From assembly GCA_903879825.1 (NCBI GenBank), contig CAIRND010000563.1:1-11678 (forward strand): 11,678 nucleotides of DNA. Reading direction: 5' to 3'. The position numbers were made by a program, and so were the translations under genes. Below are positions 6,456 to 11,678 of the stretch, in pieces (within the stretch, counting starts at the first letter, position 1; the number at the start of each line of letters is the position of its first letter). The stretch is from an uncultured Geobacteraceae bacterium (GTDB taxonomy: Bacteria > Desulfobacterota > Desulfuromonadia > Geobacterales > Pseudopelobacteraceae). The notes under the pieces are model-generated. The model had not been told where the DNA came from and ran no database searches. It saw nothing but the letters and a program-made list of their open reading frames with translations.

Positions 6456-7802
6456 TTAGCTCCTCCCTTGAACGTTAATAATACTGGTAAGATCTTTATC
6501 CGGGCCTTTTTTTGCATACTTGACCAACAGATAGATATCAATTGCACCCAGCACGCTGTAGAGGGCAGTGAAACCTAACAGAGACATTATCACCTGTGTT
6601 GGGGTGATTGTTTTTGAAACAGCATCGGATGTTTTTAAAACACCATAAATGACCCAGGGTTGTCTCCCTAGTTCCGCCACCAGCCATCCCAACTGCTGCA
6701 CGAGATAGGGTAGCGGAATGGCGAAAACCATAATGGCCAGAACACGCCGGTAATCCATTAAATTCTGCTTGCGTGAAACGAAAAAGCTTACAAAACTAAG
6801 TAGGAGCATAGCCATACCCAGAACAGCCATCAAACGGTAACTGTAATAGGTGGCGGCAACCGGCGGGCGAAGCTCTTTGGGAACATCTTTCAAGCCTTTT
6901 ACCTCGGCGTTTGCATCCTTAAAGGCCAAAAAGCTGAGCATTTTTGGGATACGAAGCAATTCGATCGAGTTACGTTCCTGTGAAACGTCAGGCACCATGA
7001 GAAGATTGAAACTGGCGCCTCTCTGGGTTTCCCACACCGCTTCCATGGCTGCAAATTTGACTGGCTGTGTCTTGGCAATATCAGCCGAGTGAAAGTCACC
7101 AGTCAGGATAACAAGGATGCAACTGACAAAGGCATACGTTGCTGCAAGTTTGAAGGAGCGAATAAAGAAAGCGGTTTCATTATTACGCAACAGATGCCAG
7201 GCAGAAACGCCCATAACAACGAAACCAGCCAGAACATACGCGGATGTCAGTGTGTGGCCGAACTTTATCAATCCGTAGGGGTTAGTGAGGACGGCAATAA
7301 AATCAGTCAACTCTGCACGACCGTTGCGAATAACATAACCGACCGGGTGCTGCATCCAGCCATTGACCAGAAGAATGACCAGAGCTGAAACATTTGTTGC
7401 AACGGCGGCCAACCAGATCGAAAGCGCATGGACTTTTTTGGACAGCTTGTTCCAGCCAAAAATCCAGACTCCAATAAAGACCGATTCAAGGAAAAAGGCC
7501 ACCGTGGCCTCGATCGCAAGAGGTGCGCCTGAAATATCACCAGCATAGCGTGAAAACTCTGCCCAGTTCATCCCAAATTGAAATTCCATGGTGATACCGG
7601 TAACAACACCTAGAGCAAAATTTATCAGGAACAGCTTGCCCCAGAATTTAGTCATGCGCAGCCACATCTCGTCACCGGTCGTTACATACTTTGTCTCCAT
7701 CCAAGCCGTCAGGATCGATAGACCCAGTGTGAGAGGGACAAAAATCCAGTGAAACATGCAGGTTGCCGCAAATTGCAACTGGCTGAGGGTAACTACATTC
7801 AT
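6456..7802 (-). CDS. cydA: cytochrome bd ubiquinol oxidase subunit I (CydA), short Q-loop type
   Basis: This 448-residue membrane subunit binds all three hemes of cytochrome bd and oxidises quinol on the periplasmic side. Visible key residues are His18, Glu98 and Glu106, His183, Met325 and Glu377, the last just before the GRQPW signature (379-383); these match the E. coli heme ligands and proton-path acids by context. The quinol-binding pair Lys249 and Glu254 lies in QPVKFAAMEAVWETQ. The protein is about 70 residues shorter than E. coli CydA and lacks the long insert in the Q-loop, so it belongs to the short-loop class. AAGGAGGAA stands 5-6 nt before the ATG. It leads the cydAB pair and lies 405 nt behind cydC, whose product is needed for its assembly. 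Confidence 0.96.
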   Translation of the reverse strand: MNVVTLSQLQFAATCMFHWIFVPLTLGLSILTAWMETKYVTTGDEMWLRMTKFWGKLFLINFALGVVTGITMEFQFGMNWAEFSRYAGDISGAPLAIEATVAFFLESVFIGVWIFGWNKLSKKVHALSIWLAAVATNVSALVILLVNGWMQHPVGYVIRNGRAELTDFIAVLTNPYGLIKFGHTLTSAYVLAGFVVMGVSAWHLLRNNETAFFIRSFKLAATYAFVSCILVILTGDFHSADIAKTQPVKFAAMEAVWETQRGASFNLLMVPDVSQERNSIELLRIPKMLSFLAFKDANAEVKGLKDVPKELRPPVAATYYSYRLMAVLGMAMLLLSFVSFFVSRKQNLMDYRRVLAIMVFAIPLPYLVQQLGWLVAELGRQPWVIYGVLKTSDAVSKTITPTQVIMSLLGFTALYSVLGAIDIYLLVKYAKKGPDKDLTSIINVQGRS

Positions 7803-7942
7803 ACTTCCTCCTTGTTTAGTTTTTTACCGCTGATGCGGAATTTATTATGAATAGCTTAAATTAAGTGGATTTTTAGTCGAGATTTTACAGATTGACTACA
7901 CTCGATTGTGAAATCACCGAAGCCATCTGTCTTATGAATGAA

Positions 7943-7956
7943 GCAAGTGAACTTGC
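7943..7956. repeat. inverted repeat GCAAGT-ga-ACTTGC in cydA leader
   Basis: Two perfect 6-bp arms are separated by 2 nt. The site lies about 40-50 nt downstream of the candidate transcription start, where a bound repressor could block transcription. I do not recognise it as the site of a known regulator. It is short enough that chance is possible. Confidence 0.35.
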
Positions 7957-8000
7957 ATCTACAGCTACCAATACATAGCGCACAAACAAGAGCTTTTTTA

Positions 8001-8029
8001 TCTTTAATGGTTTATTGCAAAAATGTCAA
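8001..8029 (-). promoter_or_regulatory. candidate sigma70-type promoter for cydAB
   Basis: A perfect -35 TTGACA (8029-8024) is followed after 17 nt by TAAAGA (8006-8001), which matches three of six positions of the -10 consensus. Transcription would start near 7994, giving a leader of about 190 nt before cydA. The -35 and spacing are good and the -10 is weak. Confidence 0.4.
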
Positions 8030-8131
8030 CGACAAATATAGTAATACTAAAATAAGTTTGTGCAGATGGAATTTTAACACAGGATTATGCAAATGCAACA
8101 AAGTGGGGAAATTACTACATTTACTTCTATA

Positions 8132-8146
8132 ATTTATCTGATAAAT
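8132..8146. repeat. 15-bp perfect inverted repeat upstream of the cydA promoter
   Basis: ATTTATC and GATAAAT are exact complements around one central base. The site lies about 100 nt upstream of the candidate -35 of cydA and 62 nt beyond the cydC stop. It could be an operator, but its AT content makes chance more likely, and I cannot assign a regulator. Confidence 0.35.
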
Positions 8147-8207
8147 CAATCTATGCTTACGCAAATAAAGATCCAATCTCCACGACTTTACATCATCAGA
8201 TGCGGGC

Positions 8208-9869
8208 TTAATCGATTGAGATGTTTTCCAGATAGATCACGGAATCACCAAGAGCACGACAGGCGGGACGATGACTTACGACCAACATCGTTGTCCCTCC
8301 ATCAGCTCTTAATCGTTTATTCAGGCGTGACACCACTGTGCGCTCGGTGACACCGTCAAGCCCCTCTGTCGGCTCATCCAACAACAATATCGGTGCATTT
8401 TTATAAAGAGCCCGAGCAAGAGCAATGCGGCGCGCCTCACCACCCGATACGGCTGAACCATTGATCCCCACCGCGGTTTCAAGTCCCAGTGGAAGTTCTG
8501 CTACCCACATATCCAGACCACTGTCACCCAGAGCCTGCTGTAGGAGGACCTCATTAACGGACTCCGTTCCCATCAGAATATTATCCCGAATGGTACTGTT
8601 AAAAAGGTGTGGATGTTGTGGTACTGCTGCGATCATAGTCATTAAGGTTTCTTTTGGCAGATCACGAATTTCGATGCCGCCAACGGTAACACTCCCTTCA
8701 TAGTCACGGAAACGGAGCAGGATTTCAACCAGCAGGCTTTTGCCGATACCGCTGTGACCTGACAGCACAACACTCCCCCCTGCCGGTATAGTCAGGGAGA
8801 TATTTTGTAACACCGGCTCGCCTGGAAGGTAGCAAGCAGATACGTTTTTGAAGCAGATTTCTGTTTTTGTCGGTATATCAGACCCAACATTATTATCCGG
8901 CACCGGTACGGGGGCATCTGCCAGTTCAAAAATACGGGCGGCTGATTCTCGTGCTGCTGGTAGAAACGATAACGCGGAAGGAAGTTGTGCCGCTGCCTCA
9001 AAAGTTGCCGCACAAAACAGCAGCAGCATCACTAAAGTTGGTGGTGCTAACTGATGTGAGGTGATCTGCATAGTGACTGTTACCAGTACAGCAGCAACCC
9101 CGGACCCGGCACAAAGAGCCATGCCACCGAGAGAGAATCCGTTAATACGTCCAAGATGCTCCTGCTCTCCGATCAATTCAACCGAAAGAGTATCAACCAG
9201 AGTAGCCTGGCGTTCAACCGCCCCAAGCAGTATCAGCTCTTCAATCCCTTGTAGCCCTTCAGTAACTTTGGTGCGCAGTTCGGCAGATAATTGTGCGGAT
9301 TTCATTCCTGGTTGTTCAGAAAAACTGCGCACCAGCAAGGGCAGACCTACCCCGGCCAGCAACAGAAACAACAGCATTACCAGAGCGGATGACGGGCTGA
9401 TCCAGAGAAGAAATACCAGTGCGGCGATGATGGAAATTGTTCCAACTGCGAGCGGAGCTAATATTTTAAGGTAGAGCGTTTCCAGGGCATCAACATCGGC
9501 CCGTAACCGTCCTGCTACGTCACCACCTGCATAGCGCTCGAGGCAGGCAGGAGCCAATGGTATGAACCGTTTGAACAGCCAGACCCGCAACTCTGAAAGA
9601 ATTCGGAAGGTCGCTTCGTGAGTAACCAACCTCTCGCCATAGCGCCCCACGGTTCGGGCAATGGCCAGAAAACGTATGCACGCTGAAGGATAAAAATAAT
9701 TAAACGCCACGCCACTGGCACCGGAAACAGCCATCGATGCGATAAACCAGCCCGAAACGGCCATTAACACGACATTGGCGGCGATCACCACGAAACCAAG
9801 CGCTATACCCGCAGCCATCCAGGGCCATTGGCTGCGTGATATTTTCAAAAAGCGAATAATCCAGTTCAC
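8208..9869 (-). CDS. cydC: heme/thiol ABC transporter subunit CydC (cytochrome bd assembly)
   Basis: This 553-residue half-transporter has an N-terminal six-helix membrane domain (about 15-310) and a C-terminal ATPase domain. The ATPase shows Walker A GHSGIGKS (371-378), Q-loop Gln418, signature VSGGE (474-478), Walker B ILLLDE (494-499) and His533. The block GRYGERLVTHEATFRIL (75-91) is characteristic of CydC; its His84 aligns with the histidine reported to hold heme in E. coli CydC (His85, from memory). CydDC is required for cytochrome bd maturation and has been described as exporting glutathione and cysteine and, more recently, as moving heme. The start is a GTG overlapping the cydD stop by 4 nt (GTGA), with GGGAGG about 8 nt upstream inside cydD. 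The stop is followed by the non-coding region before cydA. Confidence 0.94.
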   Translation of the reverse strand: MNWIIRFLKISRSQWPWMAAGIALGFVVIAANVVLMAVSGWFIASMAVSGASGVAFNYFYPSACIRFLAIARTVGRYGERLVTHEATFRILSELRVWLFKRFIPLAPACLERYAGGDVAGRLRADVDALETLYLKILAPLAVGTISIIAALVFLLWISPSSALVMLLFLLLAGVGLPLLVRSFSEQPGMKSAQLSAELRTKVTEGLQGIEELILLGAVERQATLVDTLSVELIGEQEHLGRINGFSLGGMALCAGSGVAAVLVTVTMQITSHQLAPPTLVMLLLFCAATFEAAAQLPSALSFLPAARESAARIFELADAPVPVPDNNVGSDIPTKTEICFKNVSACYLPGEPVLQNISLTIPAGGSVVLSGHSGIGKSLLVEILLRFRDYEGSVTVGGIEIRDLPKETLMTMIAAVPQHPHLFNSTIRDNILMGTESVNEVLLQQALGDSGLDMWVAELPLGLETAVGINGSAVSGGEARRIALARALYKNAPILLLDEPTEGLDGVTERTVVSRLNKRLRADGGTTMLVVSHRPACRALGDSVIYLENISID

Positions 9870-11608
9870 GAGGCGGCCTCCCTGAACGTCAGATAGTCCG
9901 CAGTTGAAACGACTCTCTCTATGCGGCCATCAATCATTTCCGCGACGGCTTCAACGTGAGAGAGTGTCTGTTCGCGATGACTGATGATCAAAACAGTTCG
10001 CCCCTGCGCAAGTCTTTCAAGTGACTCGCACACCAGTTTCTCACTCTCCGGGTCGAGACCCGCTGTCGGTTCATCCAGCACCACGAGGGTTGCGTGACAA
10101 ATATAAGCCCTGGCAAGAGCCAGACGCTTTAATTCGCCTCCAGATAATCCGGCGCCGCGATCACCCAGAACGGTATCCAGACCATGAGGAAGATGAGCGA
10201 TAAACTGATCGGCGGCGGCGGCTTCAAGGGCAGCATTTATCTGCTGTTCATCGGCATTCGGGCGTCCAAGCAGGAGATTTTCACGCACCGTACCTGACGT
10301 AAAAAAGGGTGCCTGCGGTACCCAGGCTAGTCTGGCATGCCAGGAATCCGGTGCAAATGTAGTCAAGTCCTGACCATTAATGAGTATACGTCCGGCTTCG
10401 GGCCTGGTTAAACCAACCAGCAGGCGCGCCAACGTGGTTTTACCCGCCCCGCTGCCACCTACCAGAGCGGTAATGCTACCGGGCTGCAAGGTCAAATTTA
10501 CGCCGGAGACCCCTCCCCTCGTGCCGCCATAGCTAAAGTAAACACCCTCAAAAATGACGCCGGGTGGACCTTTCGGAGCTGGCAAAGTCCCAGTAAAACC
10601 GGCCGATATCGGCTTTGCAAGAAGAGGAGCTATCCGCTCTGCAGCAGTTATACCCTGCATTCTGGCATGATACGACAACCCGAGGTTACGGAGTGGCAGG
10701 TAAAACTCCGGCGCCATAAGCAGGACAAAAAGACCTTCCTGAAGAGTAAGGACACCCCATAGCAGCCGGAAACCAATGATTACTGCAACCACTGCAGTGC
10801 CGACTGTTGCAAAAAACTCCAGGGCAAATGCCGACAAAAAGGCGACTCGCAACACGCTCATTGTTGCGGAGCGATACTCATCAGAAACTTGAGCGAGAAC
10901 CGCCGCTTCCTTGCGTGCTGCACCGAAAATTATCAGGTCGGGTAAACCCTGTACCAGATCAAGCAGATGCCCGGCCATACGGGACAGACGGCTCCACAGA
11001 CGACGATGCACGCTTTCAGAACCGCGACCGATCAAAATCATGAATAAAGGAATAAAGGGGGCTGACAGGACCAAAACCATACTTGATCGCCACTCGGAGG
11101 GAACAATTACAATCAGAAACATAAGCGGCAGGATTGCTGCGAGAGCAACTTGGGGAAGAAACCGGGTAAAATAGGGCTCCAGCTCATCAACACCCTTGGT
11201 TACGGTTTCAATCAACGCCCCGGATTCATATCCAGCCAGTCCGGCCGGCCCAAGATTTTGAATCTTCCGGTAGAGTTTACTGCGCACCGCCTGTTTGACT
11301 CTGGCAGCAGCTGCCGCTGATTTTTTTTCCATTACATAGGTGAAGAGGCTTCGCCCCGCCGCCAGCGCAATCAAAATAGCGGCAAGTGGCGTGATCGCCG
11401 CTACTCCCTCACCCTGAATAACAACACGTTGACACGCTGCTGCAAGAAAATGAGCCTGCAAGAGCGCAAACAGACCGACTCCGCTCGCCAAGCCGATGAT
11501 AGTCAGCAGGAGTACCCGGTGTTTTTTGGCCTCGGCAAACAGCCAACGCTCAGCACCGGAATCGTGTTGAACGCTGCTGTCCGTATTCGCTTCAGGTTGT
11601 TTCGTCAT
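9866..11608 (-). CDS. cydD: heme/thiol ABC transporter subunit CydD (cytochrome bd assembly)
   Basis: This 580-residue half-transporter is the partner of CydC. The membrane domain (about 30-325) contains the CydD-typical stretch from LEPYFTRFLPQ (143-153) through LPLMFLIVIVPSEW to APFIPLFMILIG (183-194). The ATPase domain has Walker A GGSGAGKT (384-391), Q-loop Gln432, signature LSGGE (488-492), Walker B LVVLDE (508-513) and His544. Length is close to the usual 570-590. Both ATP sites of the heterodimer look intact in sequence. The ATG at 11608 lies 28 nt behind guaA and has only a weak ribosome site; no better start is seen nearby, so coupling to guaA translation may help. It overlaps cydC by 4 nt. 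Having cydDC just upstream of cydAB supports the bd-assembly role rather than a generic exporter. Confidence 0.94.
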   Translation of the reverse strand: MTKQPEANTDSSVQHDSGAERWLFAEAKKHRVLLLTIIGLASGVGLFALLQAHFLAAACQRVVIQGEGVAAITPLAAILIALAAGRSLFTYVMEKKSAAAAARVKQAVRSKLYRKIQNLGPAGLAGYESGALIETVTKGVDELEPYFTRFLPQVALAAILPLMFLIVIVPSEWRSSMVLVLSAPFIPLFMILIGRGSESVHRRLWSRLSRMAGHLLDLVQGLPDLIIFGAARKEAAVLAQVSDEYRSATMSVLRVAFLSAFALEFFATVGTAVVAVIIGFRLLWGVLTLQEGLFVLLMAPEFYLPLRNLGLSYHARMQGITAAERIAPLLAKPISAGFTGTLPAPKGPPGVIFEGVYFSYGGTRGGVSGVNLTLQPGSITALVGGSGAGKTTLARLLVGLTRPEAGRILINGQDLTTFAPDSWHARLAWVPQAPFFTSGTVRENLLLGRPNADEQQINAALEAAAADQFIAHLPHGLDTVLGDRGAGLSGGELKRLALARAYICHATLVVLDEPTAGLDPESEKLVCESLERLAQGRTVLIISHREQTLSHVEAVAEMIDGRIERVVSTADYLTFREAAS

Positions 11609-11636
11609 AGAATTCTAGTGCGAACTGTTGAGAGAT

Positions 11637-11678
11637 TTATTCCCACTCGATTGTTGCCGGAGGTTTACTGGAGATATC
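11637..11678 (-). CDS. guaA: GMP synthase (GuaA), last 13 codons only
   Basis: The minus strand from the right edge reads DISSKPPATIEWE followed by TAA. This is the highly conserved C-terminus of glutamine-hydrolysing GMP synthase, which in E. coli ends KPPATIEWE. The enzyme converts XMP to GMP. Everything else lies outside the window. No terminator is visible in the 28 nt before cydD, so the cyd transporter genes may be read from a guaA transcript. Confidence 0.85.
   Translation of the reverse strand, partial: DISSKPPATIEWE

Larger units (their letters stand above)
7803..8207 (-). promoter_or_regulatory. 405-nt non-coding region upstream of cydA
   Basis: This AT-rich stretch lies between the cydC stop and the cydA ATG. 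It contains a candidate promoter, two short perfect inverted repeats (listed separately) and the cydA ribosome site. No convincing gene is present: the open frames crossing it have no family resemblance, and one runs antisense into cydC. No intrinsic terminator with a T tract was seen after cydC, so read-through from cydDC into cydAB remains possible. Confidence 0.6.

Noticed and set aside
7906..7918. Rex-like TTGTGAAATCACC upstream of cydA
   Set aside because: Only the left half of the Rex consensus is present; the right half TTCACAA is missing at the proper distance.
7938..8132. 64-codon plus-strand open frame in the cydC-cydA gap
   Set aside because: No family resemblance, no good ribosome site, AT-rich codon use, and it would face all neighbouring genes.
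8138..8149. FNR-like half-sites CTGAT and ATCAA
   Set aside because: The spacing is 2 nt rather than the 4 nt required, and one half-site is imperfect.
8160..8207. possible terminator after cydC
   Set aside because: Only a 4-5 bp stem (GCATC/GATGT) with no following T tract on the minus strand.

Overview
The window is a compact bacterial chromosomal segment in which every supported gene lies on the minus strand. It reads, in transcription order from the right edge, as the last codons of guaA, then cydD and cydC, cydA and cydB, ccoN, ccoO, ccoQ and ccoP, a CheX-like gene, a YkgJ-type cysteine-cluster gene and nudC, which runs off the left edge. No tRNA, rRNA, CRISPR array, insertion sequence or phage gene was seen. 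The gene set (cbb3 oxidase with FixP-like N-terminus, cytochrome bd with its CydDC transporter, CheX, zinc-ribbon NudC) fits a Gram-negative bacterium that meets oxygen at low levels. The style is that of a Desulfuromonadales-like deltaproteobacterium, but this placement is inference with low confidence.

Right part (about 8200-11678): guaA ends 28 nt before cydD, and cydD and cydC overlap by 4 nt. CydDC is the heterodimeric ABC transporter needed to assemble cytochrome bd. A 405-nt non-coding stretch follows (7803-8207), holding a candidate sigma70-type promoter and two short perfect inverted repeats. Next come cydA and cydB, 2 nt apart, encoding a short-Q-loop cytochrome bd quinol oxidase. 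They are closed by a clear intrinsic terminator at about 5323-5365.

Middle part (2152-5119): after a 5'-leader of roughly 200 nt comes a complete set of cbb3-type cytochrome c oxidase structural genes, ccoN, ccoO, ccoQ and ccoP. The c-type hemes are laid out unusually. CcoO carries an extra C-terminal cytochrome c domain (two CxxCH motifs), and the CcoP-like protein carries one CxxCH rather than two. The complex would still hold three c hemes. CcoN keeps all metal ligands and the active-site tyrosine but appears to differ at several polar positions associated with the proton pathway.

Left part (1-2114): directly behind ccoP, with no terminator seen, are a CheX-like phosphatase-fold protein (probably started at a TTG with a strong Shine-Dalgarno sequence), a YkgJ/UPF0153 cysteine-cluster protein overlapping it by one base, and, after 106 nt, the NADH pyrophosphatase NudC.

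Together the window encodes two high-affinity terminal oxidases, one fed by quinol and one by cytochrome c, plus the assembly transporter for the first. The cbb3 maturation genes (ccoG, ccoH, ccoI, ccoS) are not in the window.
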